From positions 620,001 to 684,000 of the forward strand of contig NZ_JALEBG010000003.1 of the NCBI RefSeq assembly GCF_022758235.1: a DNA stretch of 64,000 bases. Direction: 5' to 3'. The stretch comes from Pontibacter liquoris (lineage in GTDB: Bacteria > Bacteroidota > Bacteroidia > Cytophagales > Hymenobacteraceae). The notes beneath the pieces were generated by a model. It had not been told where the DNA came from. It worked only from the letters and a program-made list of their open reading frames with translations, and searched no databases. Positions 14,748 through 24,393 of this stretch are shown here, one piece after another (the first letter of the stretch is position 1; every line of letters starts with the position of its first letter). A program made the position numbers and the translations under genes.

Positions 14748-15191
14748 TTATTCGTTCCACGGAGCGTTACCAGACACTGTAATGCCCATGCTTCTGGCAG
14801 TACCGGCTACTTGTCTCATAGCGGCTTCTACTTTGAAAGCATTTAGATCAGGCATTTTCGTTTCTGCAATCTCTCTGATCTGATCCCAGGTTACTGAACC
14901 TACTTTGTTACGGTTTGGCTCTTTCGAACCACCCTTGATCTTAGCAGCATCCATTAACAATACAGGAGCAGGTGGAGTTTTCACCACGAAGTCGAAGGAC
15001 TTATCTGCGTACATTGTAATCAATACTGGTAACACTTGCCCAGGCTTATCCTGTGTTCTGGCATTAAACTGCTTGCAGAACTCCATGATATTAAGACCTT
15101 TAGAACCAAGTGCAGGTCCAACCGGTGGCGATGGATTCGCGGCACCTCCCTTTATCTGAAGTTTCAGATAACCTTTTATTTCCTTTGCCAT
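14748..15191 (-). CDS. rplK: 50S ribosomal protein L11
   Basis: 147 aa. It starts [20 protein letters not shown], with the proline-rich [22 protein letters not shown] motif of the thiopeptide-binding N-domain and the C-terminal rRNA-binding domain. L11 forms the GTPase-associated centre and is needed for stringent-response signalling. It starts 10 nt after nusG. Confidence 0.98.
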   Translation of the reverse strand: MAKEIKGYLKLQIKGGAANPSPPVGPALGSKGLNIMEFCKQFNARTQDKPGQVLPVLITMYADKSFDFVVKTPPAPVLLMDAAKIKGGSKEPNRNKVGSVTWDQIREIAETKMPDLNAFKVEAAMRQVAGTARSMGITVSGNAPWNE

Positions 15192-15201
15192 TATTTATTT
15201 A

Positions 15202-15762
15202 CTACGATTCTTTTTCTACTTGCATGTAATTCAGCTCTACCGGGGTGTTTCTTCCGAAGATCTTCACCATCACGTTGAGCTTCTTACGTTCTTCAAACAC
15301 CTCTTCTACTGTTCCGGAGAAACCGCTGAAAGGACCATCCATCACTTTCACCATTTCACCTACAATAAACGGCGTATCCAGTACTTCTGCCTGCTCTTCT
15401 GCTTCGTCTACCGTGCCCAGGATCCTGTTTACTTCTGACGGGCGCAAAGGCACCGGCTTTTTACTCACTTGTCCTTTCTCCTCTGTACCCAGGAAACCAA
15501 TCACGCCCGGAGTGCTGATGATGATGTGCTCAGCCTCGCCATGCGAAAGGTCGGCGTGCACCAGCACATAACCTGGAAAGAAATTGCGCTCTCTGATCCT
15601 TTTCTTGCCAGCGCGCATTTCGTATACTTTCTCTGCCGGGATCAACACCTGCGGAACATACTCCCCAAGGTTCTGGCGGATCACTTCATTTTCCAGATAA
15701 GCCTTCGCTTTCTTTTCCTGTCCACTTACAGCGCGAACTACATACCACTTTAAGTCAGCCAT
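15202..15762 (-). CDS. nusG: Transcription termination/antitermination factor NusG
   Basis: 186 aa from the ATG at 15762 (MADLKWYVVRAVSGQEKKAK), preferred over an upstream in-frame start that would overlap secE. It has an N-terminal NGN domain and a C-terminal KOW motif (GPFSGFSGTVEEVFEERKKL). NusG binds the beta' clamp to modulate pausing and couples to S10 and Rho. It lies 8 nt downstream of secE and leads into rplK. Confidence 0.97.
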   Translation of the reverse strand: MADLKWYVVRAVSGQEKKAKAYLENEVIRQNLGEYVPQVLIPAEKVYEMRAGKKRIRERNFFPGYVLVHADLSHGEAEHIIISTPGVIGFLGTEEKGQVSKKPVPLRPSEVNRILGTVDEAEEQAEVLDTPFIVGEMVKVMDGPFSGFSGTVEEVFEERKKLNVMVKIFGRNTPVELNYMQVEKES

Positions 15763-15770
15763 GGGTTTCT

Positions 15771-15962
15771 TTAAAACTGGTTGTAAAACCACGTCAATGT
15801 CGAATCGAACGCAAAGTCCATCACACCAACTATGAGCGCAAAAATCAGGGAGCCAATCAGTACCAATATAGAGCTGCTCTGCAATTCAGGGTAGCTAGGC
15901 CATGAAACCTTCGATTTCATTTCCTCTACTGTTTCGTTAATATAGCTGCTAATCTTGCTCAT
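15771..15962 (-). CDS. secE: Preprotein translocase subunit SecE
   Basis: 63 aa from the ATG at 15962 (MSKISSYINETVEEMKSKVS). An open frame extends further upstream but runs through tRNA-Trp and is not used. It is a single-TM SecE: an amphipathic N-terminal helix with the conserved KVSWPSYPEL segment, then one membrane helix (about residues 33-52). It stabilises SecY in the inner-membrane translocon. It is co-transcribed with tRNA-Trp upstream and nusG downstream. Confidence 0.95.
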   Translation of the reverse strand: MSKISSYINETVEEMKSKVSWPSYPELQSSSILVLIGSLIFALIVGVMDFAFDSTLTWFYNQF

Positions 15963-15990
15963 ACTTCGCTTTACCAGAAGGTTAAAATTG

Positions 15991-16063
15991 CACGGGTGGA
16001 GAGACTCGAACTCCCAGCCAATGGTTTTGGAGACCACTACTCTACCAATTGAGCTACACCCGT
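15991..16063 (-). tRNA. tRNA-Trp (CCA anticodon)
   Basis: 73-nt cloverleaf on the minus strand. The acceptor stem ACGGGTG pairs with CACCCGT, the anticodon loop CTCCAAA gives anticodon CCA, and the T arm GGGAGTTCGAGTCTCTC is normal. The 3' CCA is not encoded. It lies between the tuf terminator and secE. Confidence 0.97.
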
Positions 16064-16098
16064 AAAAAAATGCACGCCACTTTTTGCTAAATGGAGTG

Positions 16099-16128
16099 CA
16101 AATTTAGGTATTCCTTTTAAAAAAACAA
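16099..16128 (-). promoter_or_regulatory. Promoter of the tRNA-Trp-secE-nusG unit
   Basis: On the minus strand the -7 box TAAATTTG (16099-16106) has a TTG -33 element at 16126-16128 with 19-nt spacing. The -33 element lies at the edge of the T-rich tail of the tuf terminator, so terminator and promoter share bases. Confidence 0.75.
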
Positions 16129-16162
16129 ACCCGTTCTCAAAAAATCTTCTGAGAACGGGTTT
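16127..16162 (-). terminator. Terminator after tuf
   Basis: A perfect 13-bp stem (AAACCCGTTCTCA pairing with TGAGAACGGGTTT) is followed on the minus strand by GTTTTTTT. It starts about 12 nt after the tuf stop. Confidence 0.9.
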
Positions 16163-16173
16163 GTAATATAATA

Positions 16174-17361
<1,188 letters not shown>

Positions 17362-17434
17362 TGTATGATATTAAATTAAGGTTAAAACGTTTAAGTTTAT
17401 GTTGCGCTTTTTTAAAAACACGTAACGGACTTTG

Positions 17435-17506
17435 AGCCAACGATGGGAATTGAACCCACGACCCCTTCCTTACCAAGGAAGTACTCTACCCCTGAGCTAC
17501 GTCGGC
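17435..17506 (-). tRNA. tRNA-Thr (GGT anticodon)
   Basis: 72-nt cloverleaf on the minus strand. The acceptor stem GCCGACG pairs with CGTTGGC (one G-T). The anticodon arm CTTCC-TTGGTAA-GGAAG gives GGT. No CCA is encoded. Confidence 0.97.
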
Positions 17507-17624
17507 TTAAAACTTTCCGAAGCGCCTAAATCTTAACTTACAATAAAAAGGAAATTCATCTAGATGAAATTCCTCCCTGACAAAACCCGTAAGTTAAGCT
17601 TAATCTCTTCTTTAAATTTCTACG

Positions 17625-17697
17625 AGCGGGAGACGAGGTTCGAACTCGCGACCTATAGCTTGGAAGGCTATCGCTCTACCAACTGAGCTACTCCCGC
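17625..17697 (-). tRNA. tRNA-Gly (TCC anticodon)
   Basis: 73-nt cloverleaf on the minus strand. The acceptor stem GCGGGAG pairs with CTCCCGC. The anticodon arm ATAGC-CTTCCAA-GCTAT gives TCC. No CCA is encoded. Confidence 0.97.
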
Positions 17698-17782
17698 TTT
17701 CTTTTAATGCTGCATTTAGAAATTTTGAATGAGTGAATAATTCAAAATCATTCACTCATTCAGTCATTCAAAATTCAGTTCG

Positions 17783-17865
17783 TGGGGAGAGCAGGATTCG
17801 AACCTGCGAAAGTTTACACTAACGGAGTTACAGTCCGTTCCATTTGGCCGCTCTGGAATCTCCCC
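17783..17865 (-). tRNA. tRNA-Tyr (GTA anticodon)
   Basis: 83-nt class II tRNA with a long variable arm on the minus strand. The acceptor stem GGGGAGA pairs with TCTCCCC. The anticodon arm ACGGA-CTGTAAC-TCCGT gives GTA. It is the first RNA of the Tyr-Gly-Thr-tuf unit. No CCA is encoded. Confidence 0.97.
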
Positions 17866-17947
17866 AAACGCTAATTTTACAGTAAATCAGCAGAACATTT
17901 CCCTTAAAACCGCTGGCTTCAGAACCCGTCTTTGTTCTAAGGAGATG

Positions 17948-17977
17948 CAAAATTAAGCGCTTTTTCTTACCTGTCAA
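17948..17977 (-). promoter_or_regulatory. Promoter of the tRNA-Tyr-Gly-Thr-tuf operon
   Basis: On the minus strand the -7 box TAATTTTG (17948-17955) is preceded by TTGAC (TTG at 17975-17977) with 19-nt spacing. This is one of the best promoter matches in the window, as expected for a stable-RNA/tuf unit. Confidence 0.8.
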
Positions 17978-18424
17978 ATATTCTCTCAAAAAAAGTGAAA
18001 AAAATTACGATACGCATGTTTTAAAGCTGCTCTTTAATCCTATCGGCTGGCTTTTAAAACTAGCTTTAAGTGCGTTGGAACCTTCGTTTTGAGAACTTTA
18101 TACTTTTTCGGATAGAAGGAATAAAGCAAGAGGAAGCTTTCCTTTGACTTGTTACATTGTTTATGGCTTTTGCCAGTCTGCACCTAATATGGCGGCATTC
18201 CAAGCTCGTTTCCTCTGGGGATAGGTTCGTATCAAGCAATGGCCCTTTGGCTGGTGCGGTCGCCTGCCTTCCTTTTACCTTCTCCCCAAAGCTCATCTTC
18301 TTCTGCTTCGTGAAGCCCCTGGCTGCAGGACAAAGAGTAACAGGCAACCAATGACTAGCGGAATACACCTTGCCGTTTATACTTCTACCCATTTACAGGC
18401 GGAATAGCTTAATCGCCTCAATTC
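17978..18424. other. Gene-poor interval upstream of the tRNA operon
   Basis: No convincing gene is seen. A 108-codon open frame on the minus strand (18066-18392) has a Lys/Arg/Ser-rich, low-conservation look, no recognisable domain, and its C-terminal part lies close to the tRNA promoter. It is not called as a gene. The interval may hold decayed coding sequence. Confidence 0.5.
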
Positions 18425-18511
18425 CTACAAAACCAGCATGGCTTTTCCAACGCGTGCTCCTTTAACATACTTAAAAAAAGCAGGCAGTTTGGCTTTTTGT
18501 GCTTCAATCAT
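18425..18511 (-). CDS. Possible small protein, 28 aa, overlapping the propeller gene
   Basis: The open frame reads MIEAQKAKLPAFFKYVKGAR and then VGKAMLVL before a TAG stop. Its ATG overlaps the last 8 nt of the upstream propeller gene, an arrangement that favours translational coupling. The peptide is basic with a hydrophobic end and matches no family I recognise. It could equally be the remnant C-terminus of a decayed gene. Low confidence. Confidence 0.3.
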   Translation of the reverse strand: MIEAQKAKLPAFFKYVKGARVGKAMLVL

Positions 18512-19529
18512 TCATACTATAAACCAATAATTCTGCCGGCTGCCCTTTGTGCGCTGGTACCGCTACCAGTAGTTCTTTCCATTCCGGCACCCATAACGAA
18601 GTACGGGCCCCTGGGCGTGTCGCAACATGTGCAATTTGCGTGTAGCGATCTGCCTTTTGCTGTTGAAAGAGATCGACGTAGCCGCCGCCTCCGCTGACCA
18701 GGATTCTTTTAGAGGCTGTGTCATAAAAAACGTTATCGGCATCGCTTACGCAGGGCGGTTGGGTTATCTTCCTGCCTGTCTCACTATCCAGTACAAGTAA
18801 GCTGGGAGGTGTTCTGCCGCCAATGAACAGGCGGTGATCGCGGCTGCTGTATGCCATCGGGTAACAGCCTAATGGCGACTTTATTTTCCACGCATCAAGG
18901 GCCTTGCTGTTTTTACCGTCCAGCACTGCCACAACGCTTGCATCGGGCACATTGGCCCATATTTTCTTTGTGAGCGGATCTATTACAAAGCCCTCGGGAT
19001 GACCTGAAAGCCGGATGGTTCCGAGCACTTTCATGGTTCCTGCATCGATCATTGCAATCCCGCCATTCCCATACCCGACATAAATAGTCTGATCAGCCTG
19101 CAAATAGCTCACATTATCAGCATCCTCTCCTAAGTCCAGCGCCGCCACCTGTTTGTAGGTTTTGGCATCATAGAAGGTACAGATGCCATTCCCCCCATTC
19201 GCGACAAAAACCGCATTTGTCCGGGGCAGGTATGCAACTCCCTGCGGCTCATTTAATCCTTTAAAGGTATGAACCACTTCTCCTTTGGAAAGATCGATTA
19301 CCTCTACGGTGTTGTTGCCCAGGGCCGCCAGGTATACGACCTGATGCGCTGTATCCACGGCCAGGTGATCGATGCGGCCGCTAACGCCGGGGAGTTTTAT
19401 CACCTTCTGCAGGGAAAGAAACCGGGTGCCGTAGCTTTCCTGCGCCTTGCAACAGGAAGAAAGCACCACGAACCCGGAGAGCAAGGCAAAAAAGATACTT
19501 TTCAGACTGATTCCAGAGGGCAAACGCAT
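18504..19529 (-). CDS. YncE-like beta-propeller lipoprotein
   Basis: 341 aa. The N-terminus is a lipoprotein signal (hydrophobic stretch to about residue 26, then LSSCC with the lipidated Cys). The rest is built of repeated NHL/YVTN-type blades: GRIDHLAVDTAHQVVYLAAL, VAYLPRTNAVFVANG, EGFVIDPLTKKIWANVPDA, DNVFYDTASKRILVSGGGG. Such proteins act as envelope scaffolds or bind ligands; the substrate here is unknown. It is a lone gene on the minus strand downstream of the M1 aminopeptidase. The product is predicted to be periplasmic or outer-membrane anchored. Confidence 0.8.
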   Translation of the reverse strand: MRLPSGISLKSIFFALLSGFVVLSSCCKAQESYGTRFLSLQKVIKLPGVSGRIDHLAVDTAHQVVYLAALGNNTVEVIDLSKGEVVHTFKGLNEPQGVAYLPRTNAVFVANGGNGICTFYDAKTYKQVAALDLGEDADNVSYLQADQTIYVGYGNGGIAMIDAGTMKVLGTIRLSGHPEGFVIDPLTKKIWANVPDASVVAVLDGKNSKALDAWKIKSPLGCYPMAYSSRDHRLFIGGRTPPSLLVLDSETGRKITQPPCVSDADNVFYDTASKRILVSGGGGYVDLFQQQKADRYTQIAHVATRPGARTSLWVPEWKELLVAVPAHKGQPAELLVYSMND

Positions 19530-19621
19530 AGCGGTTTAAGATGGTAAGTATTCGCCCTTCTTTCTACGATCCTGTTTTGCCTATGGCCGCCTTAAGCCTT
19601 TGCTCGCTGCTCGGAAGTGTA

Positions 19622-19654
19622 ATCCTGAACGAAGTATGGCACTTCGTTCAGGAT
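19622..19654. repeat. Perfect palindrome, REP-like, 3' of the M1 aminopeptidase
   Basis: 14-bp arms ATCCTGAACGAAGT and ACTTCGTTCAGGAT surround a 5-nt loop. It lies 10 nt past the aminopeptidase stop but lacks a T run on either strand. It may stabilise mRNA ends or be a dispersed REP-type element. Confidence 0.6.
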
Positions 19655-19664
19655 GGAATGGTGA

Positions 19665-22208
19665 TTACTTATACATCTCCAGCAACCGTTCATCCTTCTC
19701 GTTTTCCCTGATCTTCTTTAGCAGTTCCTGTATTTGGGGCTGCTCCGACAGCACCATAAGCGCCTGGTAAGCAGAGCCCCGCACCTGGTAGATGTTGTTG
19801 TTCTGCGCAATATCGGCCAGCAAGGCAATGGCTTCCGGTCGGTTGGCATTGTTGTTTCCGGCTAAATAGGCGCCAAAGCTCTGAAGTACAAAGTATAAAG
19901 TACCGCTTTTTGTCTGGCGGAGCTGTTTCATAAACCAGTCATACTTCTCGGGGCCGCCCTGCACGGCATAATAAGCTGCCAGCGACAGGATGATGTCGTC
20001 GCTTTTCTCCTGGTCAAACTGGGCCAGGCGGGCTTTAGCATCCGGGGCGCCGGTGCCGGCATAGGCAAGTATAGCCGAAGCGGCTACCTGGTACGAGCTG
20101 TCTTTCAGAGCCTGTTCGTAGAGGTTTTTATACTTGGCGCCTCCCCATCCGGCCAGCGCAAGTATGGCATCGGCCCGCACTGCGCCCTGCTTATCCTGCT
20201 GCGCCATGCGCTGGATCTCGCCTTCCACTACAGTAGCCTCGTTTGCTTTCAGGTTGCTCAAAATGTTAATGGCTGCGCTGCGCAGTCGCCAGTAATCACT
20301 TTTCAGGGCTGTCTGCAGCATTTCTACCACTTCTGGATCCGGAAGCTTGTCCTGCAGCTTTTCCATGGCTTCTATTTTAGTAGCATAGCCTTTCGTGTTA
20401 TTAAACTGGAAGAGCAGCTCCTGTTGTGATTTATCATCGGTTACGGTGCCCAGCAATTGGTTTTCGGCATCAAAGAGCACCAGCTGCGGCTGCGCAGGCA
20501 CCTGGAAAGTAAAGGTCTGGTCGGCCTTTTCGATCACGATCGGATAATCGGTGCGCTTGCCATTTGCCCATACTGCTACCTGCAACGGCAGCCGGTACAC
20601 GGGCATGTAGGTGGTATCCTGCTGCTGCACCACATGCAGGGCCAGTTGCCCGTTCTGATACGTATGCGTTACTTTTAGCTCCGGATGGCCGGGCTTGGCG
20701 AACCACTGGTCGAAGAACCACATCAGGTCGCGGCCTGTCACGTCCTCGAACGCCATGCGCAGTTCGGCTATTTCCACAGCGGTGAATTTGTTGCGCGTCA
20801 GGTATAGGTTCAGCGACGCCCACCAGGCATCGTCGCCAACCAGCTTGCGCAGCATGTGCAGCACACGTCCTCCTTTGGCGTAGGAGTGGCTGTCGAACAT
20901 GTCTTCGCGGTCTTTGTAGTAGTAGCGGATCAGGGGTTCGCGTTTTGTCTGCGCCTCGTCCAGGTACTGGTCCAGCTCATCGCGCTGCAGGTAAGCCGCC
21001 TCATCGGGGCCGAATTTATGCTCGGCCCACAGGTATTCCGAATAGTTGGCAAACGACTCGTTGAGCGGCAGGTTTGCCCAGGACTCGGTGGTTACATAAT
21101 CGCCGAACCACTGGTGAAACAGCTCGTGCGCAATAATGCCGTCCCAGTTCTTATCCAGCAGCTCGCGCTCGTTCAGTTGCAGATCTTCCATCAACACCGT
21201 GGCCGACGTGTTTTCCATGGCGCCCGACACAAAATCCCGCACCACCACCTGCGCATACTTGGCCCAGGGGTAAGCCACGCCCAGCTTGGTAGAGAAGAAC
21301 TCCATCATTTCGGAGGTATGGCCGAAGATCTTTTTAGCGGTGCCCTTATAGGCAGGCTCCACATAGTAATTGACTTCTTTGTCGCGCCACTTGTCTTTTA
21401 CTACTGCAAACTCCCCTATCGCCAGCATAGTTAAGTAGGGCGCAGCAGGCAGCTCCTGCTTCCAGTAATCGGTTTTAGTGCCATCGGCATTTTTGCGGGA
21501 GTACACAAAAGCGCCGTTCGACAGGGTCGTAAACTTCGGATCGACAGTAATATAGACATCCTGTGTCATGCGCTCGTTTGGCGAGTCGGTGGTGGGGAAC
21601 CAGGCCGAGTTTGCTTCCGTTTCGCCCTGGGTCCAGATCTGCTGCGGCTTGTCGGGGTCCTGCTTCAGCGGGTTGATAAAGTATAAGCCCTTGTTTTCGG
21701 TAATGGCGGTGCTGCCGCCAGCCGGCAGTTCGTTTGGTTTGGCAGTATAACTAATCTCCACCACATACTTGTCGTTGCGGGTATAGGTCTTGTCGAGGTG
21801 GATGGTGAGTTGCTGGCCGTTGTAGTCATACTTGAGGGGCATACCGTCGGTACCTTTCAGCAAACTCACGGCGTGTATATCAAACCCTTTGGCGTCGAGC
21901 ACCAGGGTATTTTGCGGATAGAACCAGGGCTTGGCCGTGATCTCGGCAGTGCCGTTCAGATATTGTTTCTGCCAGTCGAAGCTAACGCGCAGGGTGGTGT
22001 GCAGCAGGTCGTTTTCCAGGGTGCGGCTGGGGTTAAAGGCAAATTTTTTGGGTGCCCAGGCAGGCACGCTGTCAGCCGGGGCGGCTACATGGGTCGTAGT
22101 GGCGGCCGGCACCTTGCTGCTTTCACTCACGCCTTTGCTGGCATTGCAGCTTACCAGAAAAGCCATGGTAGCAGCCAGGCTTACAGCACTCAAAAATCTA
22201 TGATTCAT
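19665..22208 (-). CDS. M1 family zinc aminopeptidase, lipoprotein, with HEAT-repeat C-terminus
   Basis: 847 aa. A lipoprotein signal ends in FLVSC (Cys about residue 21). The M1 features are complete: exopeptidase motif GAMEN (329-333), zinc site H361-E362-x2-H365 in HELFHQWFGD, and the third ligand E384 in NESFANYSEYLW, exactly 18 residues on. The C-terminal third is helical and HEAT-like (VVEMLQTALKSDYWRLRSAA and similar). It removes N-terminal residues from peptides, here probably in the periplasm for peptide scavenging. It stands alone on the minus strand, divergent from the biotin carrier gene. Confidence 0.93.
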   Translation of the reverse strand: MNHRFLSAVSLAATMAFLVSCNASKGVSESSKVPAATTTHVAAPADSVPAWAPKKFAFNPSRTLENDLLHTTLRVSFDWQKQYLNGTAEITAKPWFYPQNTLVLDAKGFDIHAVSLLKGTDGMPLKYDYNGQQLTIHLDKTYTRNDKYVVEISYTAKPNELPAGGSTAITENKGLYFINPLKQDPDKPQQIWTQGETEANSAWFPTTDSPNERMTQDVYITVDPKFTTLSNGAFVYSRKNADGTKTDYWKQELPAAPYLTMLAIGEFAVVKDKWRDKEVNYYVEPAYKGTAKKIFGHTSEMMEFFSTKLGVAYPWAKYAQVVVRDFVSGAMENTSATVLMEDLQLNERELLDKNWDGIIAHELFHQWFGDYVTTESWANLPLNESFANYSEYLWAEHKFGPDEAAYLQRDELDQYLDEAQTKREPLIRYYYKDREDMFDSHSYAKGGRVLHMLRKLVGDDAWWASLNLYLTRNKFTAVEIAELRMAFEDVTGRDLMWFFDQWFAKPGHPELKVTHTYQNGQLALHVVQQQDTTYMPVYRLPLQVAVWANGKRTDYPIVIEKADQTFTFQVPAQPQLVLFDAENQLLGTVTDDKSQQELLFQFNNTKGYATKIEAMEKLQDKLPDPEVVEMLQTALKSDYWRLRSAAINILSNLKANEATVVEGEIQRMAQQDKQGAVRADAILALAGWGGAKYKNLYEQALKDSSYQVAASAILAYAGTGAPDAKARLAQFDQEKSDDIILSLAAYYAVQGGPEKYDWFMKQLRQTKSGTLYFVLQSFGAYLAGNNNANRPEAIALLADIAQNNNIYQVRGSAYQALMVLSEQPQIQELLKKIRENEKDERLLEMYK

Positions 22209-22221
22209 GCGGGATAGTTTT

Positions 22222-22229
22222 TAATTTTG
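22222..22229 (+). promoter_or_regulatory. Candidate -7 box for the biotin carrier gene
   Basis: TAATTTTG matches TAnnTTTG about 65 nt before the start codon. No clear TTG -33 element is seen at the proper distance. Confidence 0.4.
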
Positions 22230-22294
22230 AGGTCAAGTTCTAAAAATACTCTGAGAAAACCTTTAACTTTAAGGTCTGAACCAACACACGAAAG

Positions 22295-22792
22295 ATGCTC
22301 CAGGTAACCACCCCAAACGGTAAAGCATGGCAGGTTGAGCTGCAGAAAGACGCGATCCTGCTGGATGGCACTCCGTTTAACTGGGACATTTCACCTATCG
22401 GCCCCCGTACCTTTCATATTTTAAAGGATAATAAGTCCTATACGGCAGAAGTGGTGCAGGCAGACTATCAGGCCAAAACGTTTACTTTTAAAATAAACGG
22501 CACCACGCACACCATACGCGTCAAAGATCGTTTTGATTTACTGCTCGACCAACTGGGCATGAGCGATGCCAACATACAGAAGGTGAATGACGTAAAGGCT
22601 CCCATGCCGGGCCTTATACTGGAAATAAAAGTGAAACCCGGCCAGGAAGTAAAAAAAGGCGACCCGATCATGATCCTGGAAGCAATGAAGATGGAGAACA
22701 TCCTCAAATCACCCGGCGACGGCGTTGTGAAGGAAATCAAAGTACAGGTAAGGCAAAACGTGGAAAAAAACCAGGTCCTGATTCTTTTTTAA
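22295..22792 (+). CDS. Biotin/lipoyl carrier protein (carboxylase BCCP subunit)
   Basis: 165 aa. The C-terminal half is a biotinyl domain with the biotinylation motif EAMKMEN (target Lys 132) and the preceding MPGLILEIKVKPGQEV strand. The N-terminal half resembles the spacer domain found in Bacteroidota acyl-CoA carboxylase carrier subunits. The biotin arm would carry CO2 between the carboxylase and transferase subunits of an acetyl- or propionyl-CoA carboxylase. Those subunits are not in this window, so the partner is not known. Confidence 0.88.
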   Translation: MLQVTTPNGKAWQVELQKDAILLDGTPFNWDISPIGPRTFHILKDNKSYTAEVVQADYQAKTFTFKINGTTHTIRVKDRFDLLLDQLGMSDANIQKVNDVKAPMPGLILEIKVKPGQEVKKGDPIMILEAMKMENILKSPGDGVVKEIKVQVRQNVEKNQVLILF

Positions 22793-22871
22793 AGTGTGCG
22801 TATAATGAGAGCGGCTGCCACGGTGGCCGTTTTTTGTGTAAACCAGAACCATAACCAATACAATAGATACC

Positions 22872-23657
22872 GTGAAGTATAAAAGAATTTTGTTAAAGCT
22901 AAGCGGCGAGGCGCTAATGGGAGATCAGCAGTATGGCATCGACTCCAACAGGCTGCTCAAGTATGCCGAAGAGATTAAAGAAATTGCGCAAATGGGGGTG
23001 CAGGTAGCTGTTGTCATTGGCGGCGGTAACATTTTCAGAGGCGTGCAGGCCGAGCAAGTGGGCCTGGACCGCGTGCAGGGCGATTACATGGGCATGCTGG
23101 CTACCGTTATCAATAGTATGGCGCTGCAGAGTGCCATGGAGAAACTGGGCGTTTATACCCGCCTGCTCTCCGGTCTCAACATCCAGCAGGTATGCGAGCC
23201 TTACATCCGCCGCCGCGCCGTACGCCACCTCGAGAAAAACCGCGTGGTGATCTTTGGCGCCGGCATTGGCAGCCCATACTTTACCACCGACTCTGCCGCA
23301 TCGCTGCGTGCTATTGAGATCGAGGCTGACGTGGTATTAAAAGGAACCCGCGTAGACGGCATTTACTCGGCCGACCCGGAGAAAAACCCGGATGCCGAAT
23401 TCTACTCCAACATCTCGTTCAAAGATGTGTTTGAAAAAGGCCTGAACGTAATGGACATGACCGCCTTTACGCTTTGCAAAGAAAATAACTTACCCATTGT
23501 AGTCTTTAACATGAACAAGCCCGGCAACCTGAAGCGCCTGGTAGAAGGCGAGTCGATCGGCACGCTGGTGTCGATGGATGATATTGCCGAAGCCATGGAA
23601 GAAACCATGACGAAGTTGCAGCAGGAAGAGGCCAATCAGAAATCCGGCAATTTTTAA
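22872..23657 (+). CDS. pyrH: Uridylate (UMP) kinase
   Basis: 261 aa from a GTG start ([17 protein letters not shown]). It is a bacterial hexameric UMP kinase of the amino-acid-kinase fold. Visible are [32 protein letters not shown], and [20 protein letters not shown] for nucleotide binding. It phosphorylates UMP to UDP. It runs about 20 residues past the usual end (through [20 protein letters not shown]), a charged tail of unknown role. frr follows after 59 nt and has its own -7 box. Confidence 0.96.
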   Translation: MKYKRILLKLSGEALMGDQQYGIDSNRLLKYAEEIKEIAQMGVQVAVVIGGGNIFRGVQAEQVGLDRVQGDYMGMLATVINSMALQSAMEKLGVYTRLLSGLNIQQVCEPYIRRRAVRHLEKNRVVIFGAGIGSPYFTTDSAASLRAIEIEADVVLKGTRVDGIYSADPEKNPDAEFYSNISFKDVFEKGLNVMDMTAFTLCKENNLPIVVFNMNKPGNLKRLVEGESIGTLVSMDDIAEAMEETMTKLQQEEANQKSGNF

Positions 23658-23665
23658 TACTTTTG
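23658..23665 (+). promoter_or_regulatory. -7 box for frr
   Basis: TACTTTTG fits TAnnTTTG and is followed by CACA; it begins right after the pyrH stop and about 50 nt before the frr ATG. No clear -33 TTG is seen. Confidence 0.6.
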
Positions 23666-23716
23666 CACAAACCATACTTATTAGTTTTATCAGAATCCTA
23701 TTAAGCTACAATTGAT

Positions 23717-24280
23717 ATGACGGAAGAAATTCAGTTTTACCTGAGCGAAGCAGAAGAGTCGATGCAGAAAGCGGTGCAGCATACGGGCAGCGAGTTGATC
23801 AAGATCCGCGCCGGCAAGGCCTCGCCTGCCATGGTAGAAGACCTGCGCGTGGATTATTACGGCACGCCAACGCCCATCTCGCAGGTAGCCAACGTAATGA
23901 CGCCAGACGCCCGCACGCTGCTCATCAAGCCCTGGGAAAAAAACATGCTGGGCGAGATAAACAAAGCCATCAAAAACAGCGACCTGAACCTGAACCCGCA
24001 GCAAGAGGCTGATGCCATCCGCCTGAACATTCCGGCCCTGACCGAGGAGCGCCGCCGCGACCTGGTAAAGCAGGTGAAAAACGAAACGGAAGCCGGCAAG
24101 ATCAGCATCCGCAACATCCGCAAAGATGTGAACGACTCGCTGCGCAAGCTCCAGAAAGAAGGTACCGCCGAAGATGCCGTGCGCGATGCCGAAGCCAAGG
24201 TGCAGAAAATGACCGATTCCTACATTGTGAAGATCGACGAGCTGCTCTCTAAGAAAGAAGCAGAGATCATGACGGTGTAA
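23717..24280 (+). CDS. frr: Ribosome recycling factor
   Basis: 187 aa, the family length. The characteristic region LIKIRAGKASPAMVEDLRVDYYGTPTPIS and the later EERRRDLVKQVK segment are present. RRF splits post-termination ribosomes together with EF-G. It follows pyrH, a conserved arrangement, and ends at a strong terminator. Confidence 0.97.
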   Translation: MTEEIQFYLSEAEESMQKAVQHTGSELIKIRAGKASPAMVEDLRVDYYGTPTPISQVANVMTPDARTLLIKPWEKNMLGEINKAIKNSDLNLNPQQEADAIRLNIPALTEERRRDLVKQVKNETEAGKISIRNIRKDVNDSLRKLQKEGTAEDAVRDAEAKVQKMTDSYIVKIDELLSKKEAEIMTV

Positions 24281-24310
24281 GTTTAGATGTTAGACATTAG
24301 ATTTTAGATA

Positions 24311-24350
24311 AAAAGGAAGCCCTTCTGAGAAATCAGAAGGGCTTCCTTTT
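24311..24350 (+). terminator. Terminator after frr (bidirectional)
   Basis: A perfect 18-bp stem (AAAAGGAAGCCCTTCTGA and its complement) has a GAAA loop and runs into T-rich sequence. The A-rich upstream arm means it can also stop the convergent DUF1080 transcript. Confidence 0.92.
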
Positions 24351-24393
24351 TATACTTGTTTATACTTTGCTGCGCCTATACTTGTGCCTGGCT

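Noticed and set aside
18066-18392. A 108-codon minus-strand open frame upstream of the tRNA operon
   Set aside because: No recognisable domain, odd Ser/Lys/Arg-rich composition and no promoter; treated as non-coding or decayed sequence.
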